Assembly: GCA_964371555.1 (NCBI GenBank)
Contig: CAYJMQ010000053.1
Coordinates: 1-14,189, forward strand
Direction of reading: 5' to 3'
DNA from: CAYJMQ01 sp964371555
GTDB taxonomy: Bacteria; Bdellovibrionota; JACOXK01; 2-02-FULL-40-11
Length of the DNA stretch: 14,189 nt
In this document: positions 1 to 7,500 of the stretch, one piece after another
Layout: each line of letters starts with the position of its first letter
Position numbering within the stretch: position 1 is the stretch's first letter
The notes under the pieces: generated by a model
The model's database searches: none
Seen by the model: the letters and a program-made list of their open reading frames with translations, nothing else
What the model was told of the DNA's origin: nothing
Position numbers and translations under genes: made by a program

Positions 1-1
1 G

Positions 2-904
2 ATTGTGATCAGTCTTATTAGCGCGCTTGTGCTGCCTCTTCTAAACGAGGGAATTTCTGTATGGTTTCGTCAGGATAAACTTTCTGAAGTCCATACAAGA
101 TTGGGCGCTATCCAATCGTGCACGCTCATTTTTGCGCCGATGACGGGAGGGGTCTTGACAGGCTTTTTTGGGTTTAAGGCGCTCTTTCTCTTTACGGCCG
201 GCTGTTATCTTTCTTCTGTTTTTTTCCTTTTTTTTCTGAAAGAAACGGGCAGGGGGGTTCCTTCTGAGAGGAGAGACAATCAGCCGAGCGCTCTTCGGCC
301 GTTGTTTCAGGAATATTTAAAAGTAACAGATAACCCCTCATTGAAACGCATTGTTTTTATATGGTGGTTTTTGATGGCAGCCAATTTCCTTTTAAATGGG
401 GTTGAGTTTGCGATATTTAAAGGGCAGGGACTTCAAGCGAAAGAAATTGGATTTGTCGTTGGCTGCTGGGGAATTGGGAATATTTTATCTTTTATGCTTT
501 CTTCAGAAAAAATAAAGACGGTTTTTTTCAATATGAGGGTGTCTGCTTTTTTTCTTTTGGTGAGTTTATCAGGTTTTATTTACCTGAAGGATTTTACGAT
601 GATTTCTCTTTCCTTTGTGACGGCGGGCTTTTTTAATTCCCTGCTTTCAGGAAAAATCAGGGCTGAGCTTCAAAAGCAGTGTCAGAATGATTCACTCGGT
701 CTGTGGGTATTCCTTCATCGAACGACAAGCCTCATTCAGATGGGAGTATATGGACTCATGGGGCTCATGCTCTCTAACTTTTCCCTAAACCTTGTGGGTT
801 TTTCTTTAATGGCGGGTTGTTTGGTTTTATTTTTAGGGACGTTAAGGTATAATCCTTCACCTCCTTTTCAGGACGTTCAAGAGAGCGACTTTCGCACGGC
901 CTGA
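2..904 (+). CDS. MFS transporter, C-terminal part (5' truncated by window edge)
   Basis: This is a polytopic inner-membrane protein of the major facilitator superfamily, a proton-coupled or facilitative small-molecule transporter. The frame is open to the window edge, so the GTG at 5 is probably an internal codon and the first three or so helices are missing; about 300 residues remain of a usual 400. Visible are a helix with AP-x2-GG (near residues 44-49), resembling the antiporter motif C of drug:proton exporters; a sixth helix ending in KET; a charged central loop (about 75-112); and six further hydrophobic segments up to about residue 283. The protein ends in a short polar tail. Substrate cannot be read from the sequence. 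No transcriptional link to the next gene is visible: 274 nt and a separate promoter motif lie between them. MFS membership is fairly sure; the drug-export idea is inference. Confidence 0.82.
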   Translation: MVISLISALVLPLLNEGISVWFRQDKLSEVHTRLGAIQSCTLIFAPMTGGVLTGFFGFKALFLFTAGCYLSSVFFLFFLKETGRGVPSERRDNQPSALRPLFQEYLKVTDNPSLKRIVFIWWFLMAANFLLNGVEFAIFKGQGLQAKEIGFVVGCWGIGNILSFMLSSEKIKTVFFNMRVSAFFLLVSLSGFIYLKDFTMISLSFVTAGFFNSLLSGKIRAELQKQCQNDSLGLWVFLHRTTSLIQMGVYGLMGLMLSNFSLNLVGFSLMAGCLVLFLGTLRYNPSPPFQDVQESDFRTA

Positions 905-1178
905 GCTGAATTTATACAAATCACTAAGCTATGAATATTCTTAACTAAAAAAAATATTTTACCCCGCAATTACCTTTGGAATCTAAAAAGTAGTCATTTT
1001 TAACGAAAATCTCATCATTTTTTCATCTAATTCTAAGAAGAAGCATGTATAACCATTTGAAATCACAAGTGTATTTAAAAAACAATCTTTTAAGTTTGGC
1101 ATCCCATTTGCATTTTCTTTAGGGTAGGGGAATATCCAGAGTCCAAATTTCTTAAAAATTTTTAAGGTGTCGTCAAAA
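905..1178. other. AT-rich intergenic spacer upstream of the 1058-aa exported protein
   Basis: No ORF or RNA gene is recognised here. It contains A/T tracts, a sigma-54 motif at 1096-1112 and, near its end, the AAGGTG ribosome-binding sequence of the following gene. I see no convincing sigma-70 promoter, and no clear GC-rich hairpin plus T-run after the transporter stop. An enhancer site for a sigma-54 activator would be expected somewhere in 905-1090, but I could not pick out a convincing inverted repeat. Confidence 0.6.
1096..1112 (+). promoter_or_regulatory. Putative sigma-54 (-24/-12) promoter
   Basis: The sequence TTGGCATCCCATTTGCA fits the RpoN consensus YTGGCACG-N4-TTGCW, with the invariant GG (1098-1099) and GC (1110-1111) exactly 10 nt apart. 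Only two positions of the conserved blocks differ (CG replaced by TC). The expected transcription start is near 1123, giving a leader of about 56 nt before the ATG at 1179, with the AAGGTG ribosome-binding sequence inside it. It is intergenic and correctly oriented. Confidence 0.72.
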
Positions 1179-4100
1179 ATGGGGATTAAAATTCAAAAAT
1201 GGATCGCTATGGCAATGTGCCTCGTCTATCTGGGGACGTCTATCCCTTTTGTTGCCTTTGCAGGGGGCGCCCTTGCGGACGATCTTAAAGATCCTGATAA
1301 CTCCTTAAGGCTCAATTTTGAAAAGGCGGCCCTCATTCAAGGGCTTATCGCCGCCGCGGGAAGTAAAGACAGGCGAGTGCTTCAAGTGATTTTAGACAAA
1401 GCCAAGAAACTCGTTTTGTCTTCCGACTTGGACCCAAAGGAGGCAGATGAAATTCGAAAAAAGATTATCGATCCTCTCACAGGCGTCCTTGAGGTCGATA
1501 GAATCTTGGGATCAGAGGAATGTAAAAAGCACGATAAGACGGAGGCAATATCGGAAGAATTTCAATCTGCCGTCCTTTCTCAATACGCCGTCTGTGCTGG
1601 AAATCAGCTTAAAACCACAGAGACAATCGAAAAATTGGGAGATCATATCGAAGAAATTGTTCACAGTCCTAAAATCAGGGATTTGTCTGAAGAAAAAAGA
1701 ACGCCTATTCTTAAGATCTTCGCGGACGAGATCTATCAAAAATCGAAAGAAAATCTCGTAAGCCTCTATTATAAAGTCTATCAAAAATATACAGGTAATA
1801 TTCCAAGAGATGGAAAAGAAGCGATCGAAGCAATCTCGAGTTATCAGGCGAAATCGGATTCGAAATTAGAAAAAGAGCTGGAATCTTCGGCTCAAAATAA
1901 TCCAACAGAAAAAGAGAGAATGGATGCCCGAAAAAGGCTTTTTCATGACACGCGATACGGTTTAAAACGCATTGCGGAACACAATCGTAAACTTGAGGAG
2001 GCCGAGCGCGATATCGCCATTTCAGAGCGTCTGCGCGACGGGGTTTTCATCATTCCGGCGAAAGATCGACCCAAAAAATACGGTGAGGGGCTCTATGAAA
2101 ATGAGCCGGTTCATATTTTGAGGCGCTTTGGGAGTTCCCCTTATTCTCATTACGATGCCAGACTCTTCAGCGGTGTGACGCATTCGAGAGACATCGAAAT
2201 TCAGTCGGTCATGGAGGCGCTGAATGGAACACCCGACTCACCCCTTCATTTTGGTCTAAATCCTGAAGAATCCCGCATCTCCGTATTTGAAAATCTGATG
2301 CGGGTTTGCATGGCAAAGAGATATGGGGTGGGATATGCCGATTGGGCGGATTCGCAAAACCCATTCCTTCAATTCAAAACAAAAGATTGCAGTTCCCTCA
2401 TCCGGGACTTTTTTGGAAATTCTAAAAACTATAATTCATTTTCACCATCTTCAAAAGACATGACGGAGCAATTTTTAAAAGCCCTCGACGTTGAAATGCA
2501 GAGGCATGGATTTGACCGAAAAAAAGAGGGCGAGGCGATAAAAATCATTACAGATCTAAACATCCTCCCCGACTCTGTGAAAAATGCGTATCAAAGGACG
2601 CGTATTCGTATGGGATCCTACGTTCTCACACCAGATGAATTCGCTCGAACCCGGTATGCGCAAACAGCAGTCCAAAAAGATGAGATGATTCAAAAGATGA
2701 CAGATGAAAATCCCCTCACATGGCGCTGGGAGATTCGAAATCTCTATAGCTATGGATTAAAACAGGGGTTTGATGAAAAATCGCTGCCAGATGAAAAGCT
2801 AAATCAGCTTCTCGGCAAATTTTACCGCTCTGTAAAAGAAACCTTAAAAAAATTGGATGAACTCCATTCGCCGGGTTCTGAAAATTCAGCAGGTTTTATC
2901 AAAAAAGCAATTCAAAACTATCCCTCTGTCGTTGGACAGGTTTTGGCTGAACATCCCCAAATGGCATCCCTCGTTTGTGAACTCTCTGGCGAACTTTATG
3001 ATGAAGAAAAACAACAAAGAATCCGGGATACGGTGTTCACAGCGGTGGGGATTGCTGTTGCGGGGGGCTTGGCGCTTCTTAGCGGCGGCATGAGCCTCGC
3101 CGGCTTTGGAACTATTGCTGCGATCGCAGGCGGTGTCGGCACGGTTTCCGGCGCTGGATTCTTTGTTCGAAGCGCCATGAGAACGGCTGAAAAATGGGAT
3201 GATGCCCGAACAGCAGAGCTCTTTTTAATCTCTGCAAATCAAGGGGATCCCGAAGAGGTGCGCGCATTGATCGCCGATGCCGAAATGCAACTCATGTTTT
3301 CTGTGCTGGAGGGGAGTTTAACGGCTCTCGATATGGGGCTATTCTTCAAAGCGCTAAAAACCCTCCCGGCGAAAGACGCAAAAAAGATATTGGAAGAAAT
3401 AAAAATGGGTCGTATGCCCAGTGAAATATCACGCAAGACGCCCACAGAGATTCAAAGCCCCAGTTCTTCGTCTAGGATCGAGGGCAGGATCGAGGGCAGG
3501 ATCGAGGGTGGGATCGAGAGTGGGATCGAGAGCAGCAGGTTCCAATCCGTCGAAGATGCCGTCAGTGATCTTGGTCCCCGGGAAAAAATATCTTCGCATC
3601 CCGATAGCGTTATCGGCCGTGCCGAAAGCAGCGGAACGGATCCTCGAGCAGCGTCATCCTCGCGCGGCGATCTCGATGGGCTTCTTGACGAGATCAGCGA
3701 AGAAATGAAGGCGGGAAAGTTAGTTGATATCGGCGATCTCCCTCATCAGCCGGATGGAATCGATTCAGGGGTTGACGTTAAGTTTGTTGATCATAATGGC
3801 CGTCCTTCCAGCGGCAGGCTGCGGGTAACCTCACGCTACGTTGATGATGAAATGGATGACCATCACATGGGAGATACCGCCTACATTCTCGGTGAGGATG
3901 GTACCCCCCATTTTTATGATTATGATCCGAGACGCGGCGACCCAGGGTACTTACGTTTTAAGAACGGACGTTGGGTTGCTCCCGATGTAGCAGATATAGC
4001 CCCCGATGGGGAGACAACAATAATAATAGAAGGCACAAAAATCGATCCTGTTGAGGGGGGCGATGCCGCATTGGCCAAAGCATCACGGCAATGGCATCCC

Positions 4101-4355
4101 GCCGCTGTTGAGACAGGTCCCCTTGATATGCCGACAGGGGATCTGGGTCGGACATTTATTCACCCCGATACGCCGCTTGAGGGATCTATCTTGAAAGAAA
4201 TCGTGACAAGAAGGGATGCTAATGGAACACCTCATTACATCGGCTACTTAAAAAATGGACAAAAAGTCCACTTTCGTGACGGTGGCTGGTATAAAAAACC
4301 GTGGTGGGCAAAAAAGCCTGGAGAACCATTTGTTCTCGATGGAAGCGGTGAATGA
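1179..4355 (+). CDS. Large exported protein with glycine-rich membrane hairpin and distinct C-terminal domain
   Basis: I do not recognise a family. The ATG at 1179 is preferred over the in-frame GTG at 1167 because AAGGTG (1164-1169) sits 9 nt before it. Residues 1-35 form a signal peptide: a lysine-containing start, a hydrophobic core, and possible cleavage after AFA or ALA. Residues about 35-610 are charged and helical. Residues about 617-665 are a glycine- and alanine-rich hydrophobic hairpin, likely two membrane-inserting helices. A helical stretch containing ISANQGDPEE follows. Residues 766-785 are five copies of a four-residue R/G-I-E-G/S repeat from a 12-bp DNA tandem repeat, and act as a linker. 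The C-terminal part (about 800-1058) is richer in Gly, Asp and Trp, probably beta-rich, and contains two related motifs ([DN]GTPH[FY] ... F[KR][ND]GxW). The architecture (export signal, helical body, membrane hairpin, linker, separate tip) could suit a secreted effector or an envelope protein. No small immunity-like gene follows. Transcription is probably sigma-54 dependent. Confidence 0.88.
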   Translation: MGIKIQKWIAMAMCLVYLGTSIPFVAFAGGALADDLKDPDNSLRLNFEKAALIQGLIAAAGSKDRRVLQVILDKAKKLVLSSDLDPKEADEIRKKIIDPLTGVLEVDRILGSEECKKHDKTEAISEEFQSAVLSQYAVCAGNQLKTTETIEKLGDHIEEIVHSPKIRDLSEEKRTPILKIFADEIYQKSKENLVSLYYKVYQKYTGNIPRDGKEAIEAISSYQAKSDSKLEKELESSAQNNPTEKERMDARKRLFHDTRYGLKRIAEHNRKLEEAERDIAISERLRDGVFIIPAKDRPKKYGEGLYENEPVHILRRFGSSPYSHYDARLFSGVTHSRDIEIQSVMEALNGTPDSPLHFGLNPEESRISVFENLMRVCMAKRYGVGYADWADSQNPFLQFKTKDCSSLIRDFFGNSKNYNSFSPSSKDMTEQFLKALDVEMQRHGFDRKKEGEAIKIITDLNILPDSVKNAYQRTRIRMGSYVLTPDEFARTRYAQTAVQKDEMIQKMTDENPLTWRWEIRNLYSYGLKQGFDEKSLPDEKLNQLLGKFYRSVKETLKKLDELHSPGSENSAGFIKKAIQNYPSVVGQVLAEHPQMASLVCELSGELYDEEKQQRIRDTVFTAVGIAVAGGLALLSGGMSLAGFGTIAAIAGGVGTVSGAGFFVRSAMRTAEKWDDARTAELFLISANQGDPEEVRALIADAEMQLMFSVLEGSLTALDMGLFFKALKTLPAKDAKKILEEIKMGRMPSEISRKTPTEIQSPSSSSRIEGRIEGRIEGGIESGIESSRFQSVEDAVSDLGPREKISSHPDSVIGRAESSGTDPRAASSSRGDLDGLLDEISEEMKAGKLVDIGDLPHQPDGIDSGVDVKFVDHNGRPSSGRLRVTSRYVDDEMDDHHMGDTAYILGEDGTPHFYDYDPRRGDPGYLRFKNGRWVAPDVADIAPDGETTIIIEGTKIDPVEGGDAALAKASRQWHPAAVETGPLDMPTGDLGRTFIHPDTPLEGSILKEIVTRRDANGTPHYIGYLKNGQKVHFRDGGWYKKPWWAKKPGEPFVLDGSGE
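3474..3533 (+). repeat. 12-bp tandem repeat, five units, in coding sequence
   Basis: Five consecutive 12-bp units are based on AGGATCGAGGGC; the first two are identical and the last three differ by one to three bases. The period is a multiple of three and encodes (R/G)-I-E-(G/S) five times. The repeat separates the membrane-hairpin region from the C-terminal domain and probably arose by slipped-strand duplication, so copy number may vary between strains. Confidence 0.93.
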
Positions 4356-4370
4356 ATCTGTCTTTGAAAA

Positions 4371-4409
4371 GATCATGGGAAAAGATCATGGGAAAGGATC
4401 ATGGGAAAG
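4371..4409. repeat. 13-bp tandem repeat, three units
   Basis: There are three back-to-back units of GATCATGGGAAAR, identical except for the last base of the first. They lie just after the TGA of the upstream gene, in noncoding DNA. The period is not a multiple of three, which fits absence of coding constraint. Confidence 0.92.
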
Positions 4410-4447
4410 AGATGCTTCGGGCTTCGGAGGCTGTTGCTCAAGTCTGA

Positions 4448-4460
4448 GGTGCGAAGCACC
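4448..4460. other. Short perfect stem-loop
   Basis: GGTGC-GAA-GCACC forms a perfect 5-bp stem with a 3-nt loop. It lies directly before the two 44-bp repeats and inside a wider pairing of CTTCGG (4415-4420 or 4422-4427) with CCGAAG (4459-4464). It is probably part of the same repeat-derived structured block and may help end transcription between the convergent genes. Confidence 0.5.
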
Positions 4461-4462
4461 GA

Positions 4463-4506
4463 AGAATCTCCTTCGAGATTCCTCGCACTGCGTGCTCGGA
4501 ATGACA
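4463..4506. repeat. Dispersed palindrome-containing repeat, copy 1 (44 bp)
   Basis: This copy is identical over 44 bp to the copy at 4514-4557. Its core is a perfect hairpin, GAATCTC-CTTC-GAGATTC (4464-4481), followed by GCAC-TGC-GTGC. On the minus strand it begins TGTCATTCCGAGC, the hallmark of a REP-like intergenic repeat type that I associate with many unrelated bacterial genomes; this link is from memory, not a search. Its position between convergent genes suggests use as a bidirectional terminator. Confidence 0.8.
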
Positions 4507-4513
4507 CTTCGGC

Positions 4514-4557
4514 AGAATCTCCTTCGAGATTCCTCGCACTGCGTGCTCGGAATGACA
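4514..4557. repeat. Dispersed palindrome-containing repeat, copy 2 (44 bp)
   Basis: This is an exact second copy of the 44-bp repeat, starting 51 bp after the first and separated from it by 7 bp. The hairpin is at 4515-4532. The copy ends at 4557, one base before the stop codon (TAA, 4561-4559 on the minus strand) of the convergent gene, so that gene has essentially no 3' spacer before the repeat. Confidence 0.82.
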
Positions 4558-4558
4558 G

Positions 4559-7500
4559 TTAGTCCGGGATCTCTTTTAGGAGTTCCAGAAAGAATTTCAG
4601 TTCGGCAGATATCTTTTTTTCTTCATAAAGCGTTTCGAATTGAAGACTGATCTTTCGTTTATCTTCTTTGGATGTTTGATAGAGATCCCTAAGATACCTC
4701 GCGGCGCCCAATTTTTCAGTGTCTCCATTGGCTTTGGCGAGATAATAGATCCGATCGAGCTCTTTACGGCCTGGCAGCTGTGGGAGTGAAAATCCTAATG
4801 TATCCAATGCCAGTTTTGGGTTTACGATATAGAGCGCCTGTTCCAGAAATTCCCCCTGGAATTCCAGATATTGAAGCGCGTCCTGAATACCACTCACCTT
4901 TTTTCGGGAGAGTTCATAAAATTCAGGCGCAATGGTCGGATGCCCCTCTTTTGAAAGATAGAATTCGATTCTGGCCTTTGCTTGGGCTTTGGCCATCCCG
5001 AGCGTTGGCCATTGCCCTTCTTCAAATCCAATCAACCGAATGGCATCCTGACATTTATGATAGGTCTCCAACCAAAGATATTTTTGGACATCGCTGTCCT
5101 GAAAGAAGCGAAAGATGTGAAGCCATTTTTTTCCTTCTTTTTTTCCGAATTTCTTTAAAAGGGAGCTTTCCATTGCCTTTTCATTCGCATGGACAAGATC
5201 TCCCAATGAGACGCCAAATTTCTCTGCCATTCTTTTTTGAATAAGGGAGAGATTCATGCGTTCGCCATTTTCAATTCCAAGAAGTTTGGCGTAATAGGGA
5301 ATTTTAAAAGAAGTAAATAGATTCGTCTGCCGGTGAATGAGATCGATCGTTCGATGCCATTCCGCCCGGGCCCAGGGGATAAAGAAGATGAGCGTGCTTC
5401 CAATGGCAATCCTTTTTTTCCACCAGATTCCATCTTCCAGGGCTTGAAAGTCTGATGGATTTCCAGGTCCCTCTCCGTAAGTGGCAGAGTGGAAGAATCC
5501 CCGCTTATTTTCAAGCATATTGGGAAGGGTGATGTATGATTCATAAAATTCGTGACTGAGTTCCAGTCCAAAATCAGAGAGCAAAATCATCCCAATCACA
5601 TAAGATGGAATTTGTCCCCCCGGAACAAATGCCAATGCGATGGAAAGGGCGATCCCAATCCAGAATGCTTTGCTGCGCGCTGAGCTTTCAAAATAGGTGG
5701 TAAGGAGGGTATGGGAATATCGATCGGCAAGATCTGAGTGCATCTTTTCGAAAGCCTCGATTCGCCAAAGCTCTTCTGGGTATAGCGATTCAACCTCTTT
5801 CAATGCCTGTTTAAGGATAAATGGATCGAGGATAAATTCCTTGATGTCGTCAATCTGATCCGCGTGAATAATCTTATATATATTTTTTCGGATTAAAAGA
5901 TCTTGTTCGATCAAAACCGCGCGGATCATCCATTCCTGAATGTAAGATTTGATCCATTCGTCGAGTCTGTCACCCCCGCGGTCGAGATAGTTCGATTTGC
6001 GACGTTCCCGAAGCTCGATGATTCTTTTAAGATCGCGCTCGAGATGGGGGCGGTTTTTTTTATAGCCGATAAAGTATTGGGGATGTTCATATCCCAAGGG
6101 GGGGATTTGATCCCGAAATGTCGATTTCACGCCCAGTTCGAGAGCGCGGAGTTCGTGGAGGATCTTCTCATTTTCTTTAAGCATGCCATCCAATGCCTCA
6201 TCTAAAATTTTGTTTTCAAAAACGGTTTTAAGCTGATCATGATAAGCCTCTTCAAACTGGGAAAAATTGTCTTTAGAGAAAAAGTGGAGACGCTCGACCG
6301 GGAAGGGGAGAGACTGCGAATCGATATAGAATTGTGTCATTTGTTGGCGATATCGGTTTAAAAAAGTTTCGACTTCTGAGAGAAGAACCCCATCCTGTTT
6401 TTCAAGTTTTTCAAGATGTCGAATAAAGGGTTTTTCTTCTGAGATTTGAGCATTCAGATGCGGGGCAGGGAGTTTAACCGGGAGATCGAGAATTCTAAAG
6501 GATGCGGTATCTGTGCCTGAGTTGGTTAAAACCGCCCGTTTTGTTTTCAAAAATTCAAGGCGGTCTTCGGCCTGAAAAATAATCTCACGATCGATTCCAT
6601 TTAGTTTTTTCCCTAATTCCTTTAGGAGTGAGAGAGAGGCCTCCACCTTATCTTTTTCGTGTTGTTCCTGTTCATTAGATTTAGGCTGAGCGCCAAAAAA
6701 GGATCGAACCCTGTACCATGCGTAGCTTACTCCATGAAGTTCCTTCCGTGGGCGCGAGACAAAGGCCTCCGCCTCTTTCATCAGCGCCTCATAAGCTTCA
6801 ACCAATTTCTCTTTAGAGTCCGCCTCAGCCAGCGTGTGGATTTTTTGGAGAAGGTAGAGATCAGAACCCAAAGGAGAGAGGAGTGTAGAGAGGAGAACTT
6901 TAAAAATGAATTCATTGTTATCAATCGATTTGGGCTGGGGGAGATGTTCTGTGGGGAGCACAGATGGAATAGATTCCGGATCGGGACCATACGGGTCATA
7001 AGCATGGGTGGGGGGTTTTGCCCAAATTTTTTCCTCTCCCATTCCCCAGTTGTTCCAGAGCATTCCCATCGGATATTCATTTTCAAAAGGAGCGGCAGGA
7101 ATTGAGTCGTTTCGGTATCCATTTGGAAATAGTTTTTGCAAATGTTTGATTTTGGTATCCCTCCAGGCGAGATTCTCATGAAATTGATGAAGCAGAAGGG
7201 TTTGGATTTCATCGTCAATCTCCTCAATCTCTTTCACTATTTTGGGAAGTGTGAGGGCTGAAAATTCAAGAAAACGAAATGAGGCCCCAATCTTGGAAAT
7301 GGCATGAAAATCAAAGTCGGAAAGCCATTCCTGAACCCGCGCCATCGGGAGTTCCTGTTCATATTCCTGGAAATATTTTTCTTCCAGTTCCATAGCCTTA
7401 AAATGAGACATCTCTCTCGGACTAACGAAATGAAGAATGAGATGCTCGTGCAGAAAATTCTTTTTCATGTCGACAATCAGGCCCCTTAGCCATCTGGCAA

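Noticed and set aside
1167..1169. GTG as the start of the 1058-aa gene
   Set aside because: The GTG is part of the AAGGTG ribosome-binding sequence for the ATG at 1179, and the ATG gives an equally good signal peptide.
3474..3533. Repeated Ile-Glu-Gly-Arg read as protease recognition sites
   Set aside because: The motif follows from a 12-bp DNA slippage repeat, and the recognised protease is a vertebrate clotting enzyme, so there is no biological link.
3421..3708. A 95-codon frame with GSRAGSRVGSR-type repeats inside the 1058-aa gene
   Set aside because: It is an out-of-frame reading of the same 12-bp repeat, has no ribosome-binding site, and lies wholly within a well-supported gene.
4463..4557. 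Two identical direct repeats resembling a minimal CRISPR array
   Set aside because: The gap between copies is only 7 bp, the repeats are 44 bp with an internal hairpin, there are just two of them, and no cas genes are present. A REP-like repeat pair explains them better.
4255..4650. A 131-codon plus-strand frame running from the end of the 1058-aa gene across the repeat block
   Set aside because: It overlaps both flanking genes, consists largely of translated tandem and palindromic repeats, and has no ribosome-binding site.
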